Positions 39,696-48,308 of a stretch of 64,000 bases of DNA are shown piece by piece; position 1 is the stretch's first letter, and the number at the start of each line of letters is the position of its first letter. Where the stretch lies: assembly GCF_002374835.1 (NCBI RefSeq), contig NZ_NWVD01000002.1:434001-498000 (forward strand). The letters are read 5' to 3'. The translations under genes were made by a program, and so were the position numbers. The DNA comes from Sphingomonas ginsenosidimutans (GTDB lineage: Bacteria > Pseudomonadota > Alphaproteobacteria > Sphingomonadales > Sphingomonadaceae). Under the pieces are notes generated by a model. The model had not been told where the DNA came from. It made no database searches and saw nothing but the letters and a program-made list of their open reading frames with translations.

Positions 39696-41018
39696 TCAGA
39701 TCGCCGCCAGCGCCTGTTCCATGTCGGCGATCAGATCGTCGGCATCCTCGACCCCGATCGAGATGCGCACCAGATTGTCGGTGATTCCCAGCGACTGCTT
39801 GCGCTCGTCCGCGACCGACAGATGCGTCATCGCCGCCGGGTGGCTGGCCAGCGTCTCGGTCCCGCCCAGGCTGACCGCCAGCTTGGCGATCCTGAGCGCG
39901 TCGAGGAACCGGAACGCCTCCGCCTCGCCGCCCTTCAGGTACAGCGAGAAGGTGGAGCCGCCCCCGGTGCAATGCCGGCGGTAGATATCGGCCTGCCGCC
40001 CCTCCGCCTCCGCCAGGAAGCCGAGATAGCCGACCCGCTCCACCTTGGAATGATCGCGCAGGAACGCGCACACCTTGGCGGCATTGTCGCCGGCGCGGCT
40101 CATCCGGAGTTCCAGCGTCTCCAGGCTGCGCAGCAGCATCCACGCGGTATTGGGGTCGCAGATCGTGCCGATCGTGTTCCGCATCGCGCGGATCGTGTTG
40201 ATCAGCGCCTTGGCGCCCAGCACCCCGCCGGCGACCAGATCGGAATGGCCCCCGGCATATTTGGTCAGGCTGTAGACGACCACGTCGGCGCCGTGGCGCA
40301 GCGGCTGCGACCACAACGGCCCCAGGAAGGTGTTGTCGATCGCGATCGGCGGCATGTCGGCGGCATCCGCAAAGATCGCGTCGCGGCTCGCCGCCACCGC
40401 CTCGACATCGACCAGCGCATTGGTCGGGTTCGCCGGGCTTTCCAAATAGATCAGCGCCACCCGTCCGCCGTCCGCGGCGCGCTGCAGCACCGCATCGATC
40501 TCCTCGCGCGTGGCGCCGGCGGGGAAATCGAGCCATTTCACCCCGAACTGCCCCAGCACGCGCGCGATCAGCGTCTCAGTCGCGGCATAGAGCGGGCCGG
40601 AATGGACGATCGTGTCGCCCGGCCGCACCAGCGACAGGAACAGCGTCGCGATCGCCGACATGCCGCTGGAAAAGGTCAGCGCATCCTCCGCGCCTTCCCA
40701 GATGCCCAGCCGGTCCTCCAGTATCTCCTGGTTGGGGCCATTGAACCGCGAATAGACCAGCCCCTCCGCGCCGCCGGGGCGCTTGCCGGTCACGCCCTCG
40801 AAATGGCGCTTGCCGGCGGCGGCGTTGGGGAACACGAACGTGCTGGTCAGGAACACCGGCGGCTTCAGCGCGCCTTCCGACAGCGCCGGGTCGTATCCAT
40901 GGCCCATCATCAGCGTCGCGGGTTTCAGCCGGCGTCCGCCGATCGCATCGACCTCCGGTTTGGCGGAACGCCGCGTCGTCTCCACGCCGGTCAGCGTGTC
41001 CTCGGTCTCGCCGCTCAT
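39696..41018 (-). CDS. Cystathionine gamma-synthase family PLP enzyme
   Basis: A 440-residue trans-sulfuration-type enzyme. The PLP lysine is in VVYSLTKYAGGHSDLVAG, and the phosphate-binding region FSSGMSAIATLFLSLV plus YSRFNGPNQEILEDRLG are typical of the MetB/MetC/MetY/MegL family. An N-terminal extension MSGETEDTLTGVETTRRSAK precedes the core. It could make or break cystathionine, O-acylhomoserine or methionine; sequence alone does not decide. Confidence 0.9.
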   Translation of the reverse strand: MSGETEDTLTGVETTRRSAKPEVDAIGGRRLKPATLMMGHGYDPALSEGALKPPVFLTSTFVFPNAAAGKRHFEGVTGKRPGGAEGLVYSRFNGPNQEILEDRLGIWEGAEDALTFSSGMSAIATLFLSLVRPGDTIVHSGPLYAATETLIARVLGQFGVKWLDFPAGATREEIDAVLQRAADGGRVALIYLESPANPTNALVDVEAVAASRDAIFADAADMPPIAIDNTFLGPLWSQPLRHGADVVVYSLTKYAGGHSDLVAGGVLGAKALINTIRAMRNTIGTICDPNTAWMLLRSLETLELRMSRAGDNAAKVCAFLRDHSKVERVGYLGFLAEAEGRQADIYRRHCTGGGSTFSLYLKGGEAEAFRFLDALRIAKLAVSLGGTETLASHPAAMTHLSVADERKQSLGITDNLVRISIGVEDADDLIADMEQALAAI

Positions 41019-41039
41019 GCGTCCTCGTCCTCTTCTGTC

Positions 41040-41459
41040 TTATTTGGATCGATAGGGGATGAAATCGCCCATCGCACAGCTGCCGGTCGGCATCCCGATC
41101 GGCAGGTTGACGGTCTGCGCGATATCGCCGCGGCACAGCCGGCCCTGATACTGGCGCGTCACCAGCGTGTCGCCGCGCGCGACGTTGCTGCACCCGCCGC
41201 CGGTGTCGCTGACATAGACCAGCTTGCTGCTGACCCGGTAGATCAGCTTGCCGTCATAGGCGGTCAGCCGCGGGTTGTTGAACCGCGTGTCGATGCACGT
41301 CTCCGGCTTGCCGGGGGTCTTGCCCGCCAGCAGCTGCCGATATTCCGCCGCCGCCTTCGCCTCGACGGAACCGCGCGCCGGTTCGCGCTGGGCGTTGGCG
41401 CCGACCACCGCCAGCGCGCTCAATGCCGCCGCGGCGGTGAAGCTGATGAGGAACCGCAT
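41040..41459 (-). CDS. Hypothetical secreted protein
   Basis: A 139-residue protein with a signal peptide (MRFLISFTAAAALSALAVVG ending ANA). The mature part has four cysteines (KPETCIDTRF, GGGCSN, GRLCRGD, GSCAMGDF) which may form disulfides, and the segment FNNPRLTAYDGKLIYRVSSK. It resembles small secreted hypotheticals of sphingomonads; no function known. It is followed on the same strand, 21 nt away, by the cystathionine synthase family gene. Confidence 0.7.
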   Translation of the reverse strand: MRFLISFTAAAALSALAVVGANAQREPARGSVEAKAAAEYRQLLAGKTPGKPETCIDTRFNNPRLTAYDGKLIYRVSSKLVYVSDTGGGCSNVARGDTLVTRQYQGRLCRGDIAQTVNLPIGMPTGSCAMGDFIPYRSK

Positions 41460-41513
41460 TCGCTCTCTCCCAATCCGTCCCCCGCGCCCGACATATCCGA
41501 TAACGCACGAACG

Positions 41514-42239
41514 CTAGAATGCATCCTTCGCCGCGCGCAGTCGCGCCAGTTCGTCGGCATCCGCCGCGCGCAGGAACGGGTTGGTCGCACGTTCCGCGTG
41601 GATCGTGGTCGGCACCGTCGCCTCGCCCGCGGCGCGCAGCGCGTCGACGTCGCGCATCCGCGCGATCAATGCGGCGTTGTCGGGGTCCACCGACAGCGCG
41701 AAACGCCCGTTCGACTGCGTATATTCGTGCCCGCAATAGACGTTCGTGGCGTCATCCAGCGTCGCGAATCGCTGCATGTTCGCGAACATCTGCGTCGCAT
41801 CGCCCTCGAACAGCCGCCCGCACCCCATCGAAAACAGCGTATCGCCGGTGAAAATGGCGTCCGCACCGTCGAAATGGAACGCGATATGCCCCGCCGTATG
41901 CCCCGGAACGGCCATCACACGCGCGCGCTGTGCGCCCAGTTCCACCGTATCGCCCTCGCCAACGCCCTCTTCCAGCGCCGGAATCTTCGCGCGTTCCGCC
42001 TCCGGGCCGATGATCCGCGCGCCCGTCGCCGCCTTCACCCCGGCGGCGCCACCGACGTGATCGGGGTGCCAGTGCGTCAGCCACACCGCCCCGATGTGCC
42101 ACCCGCGCGCCGTCGCGGCCGCCAGCACCGGCGCCGCTTCCCCCGGATCCACCACCATCACCGCGCCCGTCTGCGGCTCCCGGACAAGCCAGCTGTAGTT
42201 ATCCGACAGCACCGGGACACGCGCGATCTCCAGCGTCAT
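41514..42239 (-). CDS. gloB: Hydroxyacylglutathione hydrolase (glyoxalase II)
   Basis: Hydrolyses S-lactoylglutathione to lactate and glutathione. The 241-residue metallo-beta-lactamase-fold protein has THWHPDHVGG with the HxHxDH metal motif, VPGHTAGHIAFH, FTGDTLFSMGCGRLFEGD and YCGHEYT in order, all glyoxalase II marks. It starts 1 nt after the gloA stop on the same strand, so the two steps of methylglyoxal detoxification form one transcription unit. Confidence 0.94.
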   Translation of the reverse strand: MTLEIARVPVLSDNYSWLVREPQTGAVMVVDPGEAAPVLAAATARGWHIGAVWLTHWHPDHVGGAAGVKAATGARIIGPEAERAKIPALEEGVGEGDTVELGAQRARVMAVPGHTAGHIAFHFDGADAIFTGDTLFSMGCGRLFEGDATQMFANMQRFATLDDATNVYCGHEYTQSNGRFALSVDPDNAALIARMRDVDALRAAGEATVPTTIHAERATNPFLRAADADELARLRAAKDAF

Positions 42240-42240
42240 A

Positions 42241-42675
42241 TCACCACGTCCCCATGTTCGGCATCGACACCCACGGTTCCGCCGGCTCCAGAACCCCGTC
42301 CTGCAGCAACTCGATCGAGATGCCGTCCGGGGTCTTCACGAACGCCATATGCCCGTCGCGCGGGGGGCGGTGGATGATGTGCCCGGCGTCGGCCAGCCGC
42401 TGGCAGGTGGCGTAGATATCCTCCACCCGGTACGCCAGATGCCCGAAGTTGCGCCCGCCGGCATATTCCTCGGGGTCCCAGTTGTGGGTCAGCTCCACCT
42501 CGGCCCGCGCGCGCTCGCCGGGGCCGGCGATATCCTCGTCCGCCGCCAGGAAGATCAGCGTGAACCGCCCCTTCTCATTCTCGATCCGCCGCACCTCGCG
42601 AAGGCCCAGCAGGTCGAAGAAGGCGATCGTGGCATCGGGGTCGCTGACCCGGATCATCGTGTGGAGATACTTCAT
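42241..42675 (-). CDS. gloA: Lactoylglutathione lyase (glyoxalase I)
   Basis: A 144-residue VOC-fold protein. The start KYLHTMIRVSDPDATIAFFD and the metal-binding residues in VELTHNWDPEEY (His, Glu) and NFGHLAYRVEDIY, plus MAFVKTPDGISIELLQDG, match glyoxalase I. It converts the methylglyoxal-glutathione hemithioacetal to S-lactoylglutathione. Upstream of gloB with one base between the genes. Confidence 0.92.
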   Translation of the reverse strand: MKYLHTMIRVSDPDATIAFFDLLGLREVRRIENEKGRFTLIFLAADEDIAGPGERARAEVELTHNWDPEEYAGGRNFGHLAYRVEDIYATCQRLADAGHIIHRPPRDGHMAFVKTPDGISIELLQDGVLEPAEPWVSMPNMGTW

Positions 42676-42691
42676 GTTCCGCCTCTCGTCG

Positions 42692-43417
42692 TCACGGCAC
42701 CACGTCTTCTACCGCGCGGATCAGCAGCGCGATATCATCCTCGCGCGACAATCGGTGGTCGCCGTCCTTCACCAGCCACGTCTGGACGTGCGGCGAGCGG
42801 ATCAGCCCCGCCAGCGCGACCGTGCGGTGCCACGGCACGTCCGGGTCCGCCTGCCCCTGCAGGAACCGCACCGGGCCATCGAAGGCGATCGGCCCGTGCA
42901 TCAGCCGGCTAGCCTCCCCCGATTGCCAGAAGCGCCGCGTGTAGACGGTCGGCGCGGGACCATAGGGATTGGCGCGCTCCAGCCGCCCGTGCTGGAGGAG
43001 GTACATCTTCTCGTCCTGGCTGAACCCCCAGTCGGTGAAGTCGGGCGCGGGCGCGATGCCGACCAACGCGGCGACGCGGTCGGGCCGCGCCAGCGCCGCC
43101 AGCAGCATCAGCCACCCGCCCATCGACGATCCCACCAGCACCACCGGGCCACTGACGGCATGATCGATCATCGCCAGCACGTCGTCGCGCCAGTCGGCCA
43201 GCGACTGGTCCTCGAACGCGCCCTCGCTGGCGCCGCATCCGCCATAGTCGAAGCGCAGGAACGCGCGCCCGGTCGCCACCGCCCACGCCTCCAGCGCCAG
43301 CGCCTTCGTCCCGCCCATGTCGGAGGCATAGCCCGGCAGGAACACGATCGCCGGGCCGCTCCCCTCGGTCAGGTGATAGGCAAGGCGCGGGCGGGCGGCA
43401 GGGGCAGCATCGGTCAT
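42692..43417 (-). CDS. Alpha/beta hydrolase (ABHD10-like)
   Basis: A 241-residue serine hydrolase. It has the N-terminal FLPGYASDMGGTKA oxyanion strand, FDYGGCGASEG, and nucleophile elbow VLVGSSMGGWLMLLAAL; Asp in GQADPDVPW and His in VKDGDHRLS complete the triad. The architecture is like ABHD10/acyl-protein thioesterases. Start at 43417 (MTDAAPAARPRL); longer upstream extensions lack similarity. It precedes the glyoxalase genes by 16 nt on the same strand. Confidence 0.87.
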   Translation of the reverse strand: MTDAAPAARPRLAYHLTEGSGPAIVFLPGYASDMGGTKALALEAWAVATGRAFLRFDYGGCGASEGAFEDQSLADWRDDVLAMIDHAVSGPVVLVGSSMGGWLMLLAALARPDRVAALVGIAPAPDFTDWGFSQDEKMYLLQHGRLERANPYGPAPTVYTRRFWQSGEASRLMHGPIAFDGPVRFLQGQADPDVPWHRTVALAGLIRSPHVQTWLVKDGDHRLSREDDIALLIRAVEDVVP

Positions 43418-43612
43418 CGCCCCGTAGCTAGGGTCGAGGCTCATTGCTGGCAATGGCGATCGCCACATGAAGCAACGATGAAGAACAGGCGACCGCGCGC
43501 CAAGATGAACGTACACCAAATGACGCATGAACATTTGTCCATGTCGATCAGGGCAAGCAACCGCCCCGATATCACGACCGTTCCAGCAGCCTCATCGTTG
43601 ATGGAGGCTGAA

Positions 43613-43984
43613 ATGAACAGGATCATGATCGGAATCGTCGGCGCCGCGATGATGGCATCGGCCGGCACCGCCTTTGCCGCGCCGGCGCTTCGCGAACAGG
43701 CGGTGGTGCCGGGCAGCGGCGGTGCGCGCTATGTCGCGATGCTCAGCGACCGCGGGCAGGATTTCACCGCGGTGTGCGGCGACCGCGCCGGGGTGGATGC
43801 GATCTTCCAGCCCGAAGCCGTCAGCTGGAACGTCGCGCCCGCCGGCAAGGGGCATGAGCGCGTGACCGAGGACGTGCGCGGCCTCGAACGGCTGGTCCCG
43901 GTGTCGGTCGAAACCTGCCGCGTCAACGCCGGCGACCATTTCGACCATGCGGTCCGCCAGGCGATGCGCCAGCACGCCAGCTGA
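43613..43984 (+). CDS. Small secreted hypothetical protein
   Basis: A 123-residue protein with a signal peptide (MNRIMIGIVGAAMMASAGTA then FAAPA) and a short mature domain with two cysteines (FTAVCGDRAG and VETCRVNAG). A GGAGG ribosome site lies 7 nt before the ATG at 43613. It faces the alpha/beta hydrolase gene across a 195-nt gap in which nothing else was seen. No family recognised. Confidence 0.75.
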   Translation: MNRIMIGIVGAAMMASAGTAFAAPALREQAVVPGSGGARYVAMLSDRGQDFTAVCGDRAGVDAIFQPEAVSWNVAPAGKGHERVTEDVRGLERLVPVSVETCRVNAGDHFDHAVRQAMRQHAS

Positions 43985-44011
43985 GCCGCAGGACGGGCGG
44001 CGCGGGCCGCG

Positions 44012-45433
44012 CTATTCCCGCCGCGCCGCCAGTCCCGCGACCATCTCCGCCGCCAGCAGCGGCAGCGTATCGTCGCGCGCGCCCATCACCACGATCCGGT
44101 CGCCCGCGCGCGCCAGCGCGACGCAATGCGCCGCCGCCTCCGCGCGGTCCGCAATATGCACCGCCTGCGCGCCCGCCAGCACCACGTCGCGGACGATATC
44201 GGCGCTGGTCACCTCGCGCACTGTCGTCCCGCCCTGATAGACGGGATCGGGCATCACCAGCAGGTCGCCCGCACGCAGTTTCCCGGCGAACATCGCCACC
44301 AGTTCGGCACGCATCACCTTCAGCGGGCCGAAGCCGTGCGGCTGGAACAGCACGATGACGCGCCCGGGAAAGGCGTGCAGCGTGTCCAGCGTGGCGGCGA
44401 TCTTGTCGGGATTGTGCCCGAAATCGTCGATCACTGCGACGCCATCGGCCTCCCCCACCAGGTCGAACCGCCGGCGCAAGCCGGTGAAGCGCGCGATCCC
44501 CGCCAGCGCCTGTTCCATCGGCAGCCCGGCGGCCAGCACCGCGCCGATCGCCGCCAGCGCATTGGCGACATTGTGCCGCCCGGGCACGCGCAGCGCCACG
44601 CGCCCCGCCGCCATCCCGCGCCGCGCCAGATCGAACGACACCGCGAACGGCGCCTCCGCGATCGCACCGGCATACAGGTCCGCGGCCGGATCGCGCAGCG
44701 ACACGCGCGTCACCCGCTCCGCCGGCAACGCCGCGGCGGCGCGTGCGGCATCGTCGTTGTCGGCATTGACCACGCCGTGCCGCGCCTTGGCCAGAAAATC
44801 GCCGAACAGCCGGTTCAGCTCCTCCAGCGACTTGTGATCCAGGCTGACGTTGTTCAGCACCGCCACCTGCGGCCGGTACAGCGCGATCGACCCGTCGCTT
44901 TCGTCCACCTCGCTGACATAAGAATCGCCCGATCCGACCAGCGCGCTGGCGAAGGGGCGGTCGGCGGCGACGAAATCCTTCATCACCGCGCCGTTCATCA
45001 CCGTGGGATCGGTGCCGGCATGGTGCAGGATCGTCGCGATCATGCCGGTCACCGTCGACTTGCCGCTGGTCCCCGCGACGCCGATCGGCATCCGGCTGGC
45101 GTTGAACAGCGCGGCGTTCAGCTCGGCACGCGACATGCGCGCGCAGCCATGGTCGCGCGCGGCGACCATGTCGGCGACCGTCGCCTCCACCGCGGCCGAG
45201 GCGACGACGGTCTGTCCCTCGTCGCTGATGCCGCTGCCGTCCTGCGGGAACAAGGCGATGCCGCGCGCGCGCAATTCGTCGAACTTGGCGGGGACCCGCC
45301 CCTGGTCCAGCCCCCGGTCGCTGCCCGCGACGATCGCGCCGCGCCCCGCCAGGATCATCGCCAGCGGCATCATCCCCGATCCGCCGATACCGACCAGGAA
45401 GAAGCGCCGGTCGCGCACGTTGCCGTCATGCAT
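44012..45433 (-). CDS. Mur ligase family protein (MurC/Mpl type)
   Basis: A 473-residue ATP-dependent amide ligase. It has GIGGSGMMPLA at the N-terminal Rossmann fold, the P-loop GVAGTSGKSTVTGM, the Lys/Asn motif YRPQVAVLNNVSLDHK, and FDLVGEADGVAVIDDFGHNP in the central domain, as in UDP-N-acetylmuramate ligases. It is not in a division/cell-wall cluster. Being head-to-head with an LD-carboxypeptidase gene suggests Mpl, the ligase of peptidoglycan recycling, rather than the essential MurC. Confidence 0.85.
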   Translation of the reverse strand: MHDGNVRDRRFFLVGIGGSGMMPLAMILAGRGAIVAGSDRGLDQGRVPAKFDELRARGIALFPQDGSGISDEGQTVVASAAVEATVADMVAARDHGCARMSRAELNAALFNASRMPIGVAGTSGKSTVTGMIATILHHAGTDPTVMNGAVMKDFVAADRPFASALVGSGDSYVSEVDESDGSIALYRPQVAVLNNVSLDHKSLEELNRLFGDFLAKARHGVVNADNDDAARAAAALPAERVTRVSLRDPAADLYAGAIAEAPFAVSFDLARRGMAAGRVALRVPGRHNVANALAAIGAVLAAGLPMEQALAGIARFTGLRRRFDLVGEADGVAVIDDFGHNPDKIAATLDTLHAFPGRVIVLFQPHGFGPLKVMRAELVAMFAGKLRAGDLLVMPDPVYQGGTTVREVTSADIVRDVVLAGAQAVHIADRAEAAAHCVALARAGDRIVVMGARDDTLPLLAAEMVAGLAARRE

Positions 45434-45490
45434 GGCGGTACGCTATCGGCACTTTGGATGGACGTGGCAAGGCAAAGCGGGGCGGAACGG

Positions 45491-46306
45491 ATGCGCATCG
45501 GGGTACTGGCGGCCAGCAGCGTGGCCAATCCCGACGTGATCGCGCCGGTCAGCGCCTTCGCGGTGATCGCCTATCCCGAGGTGGATCTGGTGTTCCACCC
45601 GCAATGCTATGCGCATGACGGGCATTTCGCCGGGTCGGACGCGGTGCGCGCCGCCGCGTTCCTGGAATATGCCAATGATCCCGCCTTCGACGCGATCTGG
45701 TTCCTGCGCGGCGGCTATGGATCGAACCGCATCCTGTCGACGATCATGCCGCAGCTGAAGGAGCCGGCGCGGCGCAAGGCGTATCTGGGCTATTCCGACG
45801 TCGGCTTCCTGCTCGGCGCGCTCTACGCACGGCGCATCGGGCGGCCGACGCACGGGCCGATGGCCGCCGACATCAGGCGGCAGGGCGGCGACCAGACGGT
45901 AGCGCGCGCGCTCGGCTGGCTGGCGCGCGGCGATCGTGCGGGGCTGGAACCTGGGCTGGCGGGGCGGCCCAGCGCCGCGTTCAACCTGTCGATCCTCGCC
46001 GCGCTGGCGGGCACGCCCTATCTGCCCGACCTGACCGACCACGTCCTGATCGTCGAGGAAGTGTCGGAGGCGATGTACGCGGTGGACCGGATGCTGTTCA
46101 CCATGGCGCACGCCACCCAGCTGCGCGGCATCGCCGGCGTACGGCTGGGCGCGGTGACCGCGGTGAAGGACAATGTCCCCGCCTGGGGCGAGACGCTGGA
46201 GGCGATGATGGCGCGCTGGTGCGGGGAGATGGGCGTCCCCTATCTGGGCCGTGCGCTGATCGGGCATACGCAGGACAACCACGTCGTCCCGTTCGGCGTC
46301 GCCTGA
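45491..46306 (+). CDS. LD-carboxypeptidase (S66 family)
   Basis: Removes the terminal D-Ala from murein tetrapeptides in the cytoplasm. The 271-residue protein has FLRGGYGSNRIL and LGYSDVGFLLGALY (catalytic Ser in SD), VLIVEEVSE (Glu) and IGHTQDNHVVPFG (His), matching the LdcA Ser-Glu-His triad. The ATG at 45491 begins MRIGVLAASSVA; one at 45458 is also possible. Divergent from the Mur ligase gene, a setting that suggests muropeptide recycling. Confidence 0.9.
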   Translation: MRIGVLAASSVANPDVIAPVSAFAVIAYPEVDLVFHPQCYAHDGHFAGSDAVRAAAFLEYANDPAFDAIWFLRGGYGSNRILSTIMPQLKEPARRKAYLGYSDVGFLLGALYARRIGRPTHGPMAADIRRQGGDQTVARALGWLARGDRAGLEPGLAGRPSAAFNLSILAALAGTPYLPDLTDHVLIVEEVSEAMYAVDRMLFTMAHATQLRGIAGVRLGAVTAVKDNVPAWGETLEAMMARWCGEMGVPYLGRALIGHTQDNHVVPFGVA

Positions 46307-46332
46307 CGCCCGCCCCGGCGTGCCCTTCGGGG

Positions 46333-47262
46333 TCAGGCGACGACGCGGTTGCCGCCCTGCGCGATCGCCGCCAGCACCTGCGTCTTGGCACGGCGGATCG
46401 CCTCGGCCGGGCCGTCCGCGGCGGCCGCGGCGATGCCGGCGGAGAAGGTGACGGTGCCGATCGGCGTACCCTTGTCGCGCAGCCGCAGCGTGCGCCGCGC
46501 CATCGCCTCGCGCGCTTCCTCGATCATCGCGGTCGCGCGCGCCGCGGGCACCCCGCGGAACACGGTCATGAACTCGTCGCCCGCCCAGCGGATCAGCTCG
46601 TGCTCCCCGCACGCCTGGCGCAGCGTCGTCGCCATCGCGCGCAGCACGTTGTCGCCGACGCCCAGCCCGAATTCCTCGTTGATCCGGTACAGCCCGTCCA
46701 GCTTGGCCAGCGCCAGCGTATAGCCCTCCGGCTCCTCGGCCAGCGACACCAGGAAACTGTCGCCGTCGTCGCGGTTCGCGGCCTGCGTCAGCCGGTCGTG
46801 CGCCTCGTCGTCGCCGCGCCCGGCCACGCGCTCGCGCAGCGCGCTGATGTCGACCGCGATATCGGCCAGCTCGCGCTCCGCCTTGGCCAACCGCGACACC
46901 ATCTGCGTCGTCAGATTCGCCAGCGGCGTGCCCTGCGTGGGAAAGCCCGACAGGTCGCGCCCGAATCCGCCCGTCAGGTCCTGCGTCTGGTTGGTCAGCG
47001 TTTCCAGCCGCTCGGTGTGGTGCAACATCTGCGCGTGCGCGGCGGCATCCTCGCGGCCGCAGAATTGCGCCGCCAGCGTCGATGCCTGTTCCGCGGTCAG
47101 CCGCACACCCCCTTCGGTCAGCCGCGCGACCTCGGCGGTCAGCGCATCGTTGCCACCGCCCAGATGCGTGTACGCCATCTCGTAATGCGACGGCGTGGGG
47201 GCCAGCGCATGTTCCAGCAGGAACTCGAGCGCGGCATAGGCGCGGTCGAACGGCCCCTTCAT
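46333..47262 (-). CDS. GGDEF-domain protein (degenerate site AGDEF)
   Basis: A 309-residue protein with an N-terminal helical region (about 1-150, with LTNQTQDLTGGF) and a C-terminal GGDEF-like domain. The active-site loop is AGDEF (in RWAGDEFMTVF) instead of GGDEF, still found in some active cyclases, and the upstream D-x-L-T-x-x-x-N-R motif is DRLTQAANR. INEEFGLGVGDNVLR is typical. It may make c-di-GMP or act as an effector. No membrane segment. Confidence 0.87.
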   Translation of the reverse strand: MKGPFDRAYAALEFLLEHALAPTPSHYEMAYTHLGGGNDALTAEVARLTEGGVRLTAEQASTLAAQFCGREDAAAHAQMLHHTERLETLTNQTQDLTGGFGRDLSGFPTQGTPLANLTTQMVSRLAKAERELADIAVDISALRERVAGRGDDEAHDRLTQAANRDDGDSFLVSLAEEPEGYTLALAKLDGLYRINEEFGLGVGDNVLRAMATTLRQACGEHELIRWAGDEFMTVFRGVPAARATAMIEEAREAMARRTLRLRDKGTPIGTVTFSAGIAAAAADGPAEAIRRAKTQVLAAIAQGGNRVVA

Positions 47263-47336
47263 CACAATCCTCGCACATGGCGCGCCGCGATGGCCGCGGG
47301 CGGGGGCGACGCTATCCGATCGTAGTGAACGAGATG

Positions 47337-47987
47337 CTAACGCGCCGTGCCCGTGGCCGTTTTCACGGCACCGTCCGTGCCCTGCGGATGATGCGGGGTC
47401 AGGATCAGCGTCTGCCCCTCGACCCGCCACGATTTGAGCCGCGACAGGAAATTCATCCCCAGCACGTCGATGTCGCCGAATGCGGGCGATACCACCACCG
47501 CCAGGTCGCGCGCCACGACATTGCCGAAGCGCAGCTCGCGCACCTCGCCGGTATCGGCCCGGATCGTGCCGTTGGCGGTCTTCAGCACCACCGGGAACAT
47601 CGCCGGCTTCACTTCCACCCCGGCCGCCGCCGCGGTGGCGGGGGACAGCGCGGTGATCGTCGCGCCGCTGTCGACCAGCAACCGCCGCTCCGCCCCGCCG
47701 ATCGTCGCGCGGACGTAGAAATGCCCGTCGCGGCTCATGCGGATGCGCGTCTCCTCGCCCGCCACCTGCTGGCTGTCCATGTTCAGCCCCGCCGCGATCC
47801 GCGCCACCCACGGGTCGAACCGCTCGCGCTCCACCACCGCGGCGAACAGCAGCAGCCCCGCCGCGCCCCAGAAGGCGATGCTGACCAATGTGCGCAGCAC
47901 CGGGATGCGCCGCGCGACCACCGCCGCGACGAACAGGACGCCCAGCATCAGGTAGAAGTGCGGGTTGGCGGCGACGACGTCGAACAT
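47337..47987 (-). CDS. Retropepsin-like aspartic protease (membrane-anchored)
   Basis: A 216-residue protein of the TIGR02281/clan AA family. Two N-terminal hydrophobic segments (YLMLGVLFVAAVVA and SIAFWGAAGLLLFAAVV) anchor it, followed by a retropepsin domain with the active-site triad LLVDSGATIT and the late GMNFLSRLKSW typical of the family. Start at 47987 with a GGCGGC ribosome-like site. It diverges from the thrS leader. Confidence 0.87.
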   Translation of the reverse strand: MFDVVAANPHFYLMLGVLFVAAVVARRIPVLRTLVSIAFWGAAGLLLFAAVVERERFDPWVARIAAGLNMDSQQVAGEETRIRMSRDGHFYVRATIGGAERRLLVDSGATITALSPATAAAAGVEVKPAMFPVVLKTANGTIRADTGEVRELRFGNVVARDLAVVVSPAFGDIDVLGMNFLSRLKSWRVEGQTLILTPHHPQGTDGAVKTATGTAR

Positions 47988-48097
47988 GGTGCCGCCGATA
48001 TAGGACGCCGCGCGCGCCGGAGGAATGGCCGGGAGGCGGCGGCGCACGACAGACTCATCTGGCGCACGTCCGGCGCGCACGCTATATCGCCCGCGTC

Positions 48098-48169
48098 ATG
48101 ACGCACGCCCCGCTCACTACCACCACCACCCCGGCGCGTCCGGGGGCCGGCGCGCGCGTCACCGCCTGA
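48098..48169 (+). CDS. Threonine-rich leader peptide upstream of thrS
   Basis: A 23-codon open frame reading MTHAPLTTTTTPARPGAGAR followed by VTA. Five consecutive Thr codons (ACT ACC ACC ACC ACC) at 48116-48130 and two more Thr codons make it a textbook leader peptide sensor for charged tRNA(Thr). It ends 138 nt before thrS, and between them lie competing hairpins and a T-run. Ribosome stalling at the Thr codons when Thr-tRNA is scarce would change folding and allow thrS transcription (inference). The ribosome site is weak. Confidence 0.75.
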   Translation: MTHAPLTTTTTPARPGAGARVTA

Positions 48170-48181
48170 CGCAGCCGCCGC

Positions 48182-48217
48182 CCACCCGGAAGCGGGTGGA
48201 CGAGCGACCGCACCCGC
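48182..48217 (+). promoter_or_regulatory. Competing hairpins (attenuator switch) upstream of thrS
   Basis: Two alternative pairings share bases: CCACCC (48182-48187) with GGGTGG (48194-48199), and GCGGGTG (48192-48198) with CACCCGC (48211-48217). The second encloses the 5' arm of the downstream terminator stem (48202-48210) in its loop. This mutual exclusion is the arrangement expected for an attenuator; the folding energies were not computed. Confidence 0.6.
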
Positions 48218-48250
48218 CTTCGCGACGATTTCCCCTCCGGTCGCTCTTTT
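48202..48250 (+). terminator. Terminator-like hairpin in the thrS leader
   Basis: The perfect 9-bp stem GAGCGACCG (48202-48210) with CGGTCGCTC (48238-48246), followed at once by TTTT (48247-48250), lies 59 nt before the thrS start. T-runs after stems are rare in this GC-rich DNA. It fits a conditional intrinsic terminator; the loop of 27 nt is long and may fold further. Confidence 0.65.
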
Positions 48251-48308
48251 CGCCGGACGCTGGGGCGCATAAGCCGCAGCACCGCTGGTTCGCAGGAATT
48301 GTATTGGC

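Noticed and set aside
38520..42377. Very long plus-strand open frame (about 1285 codons)
   Set aside because: Antisense to the SIMPL, trans-sulfuration and glyoxalase genes; the product is Arg/His/Gln-rich with no domain. Typical shadow in GC-rich DNA.
47988..48308. T-box riboswitch before thrS
   Set aside because: T-boxes are essentially absent from Proteobacteria and no T-box consensus bulge is seen; the Thr-rich leader explains the region better.
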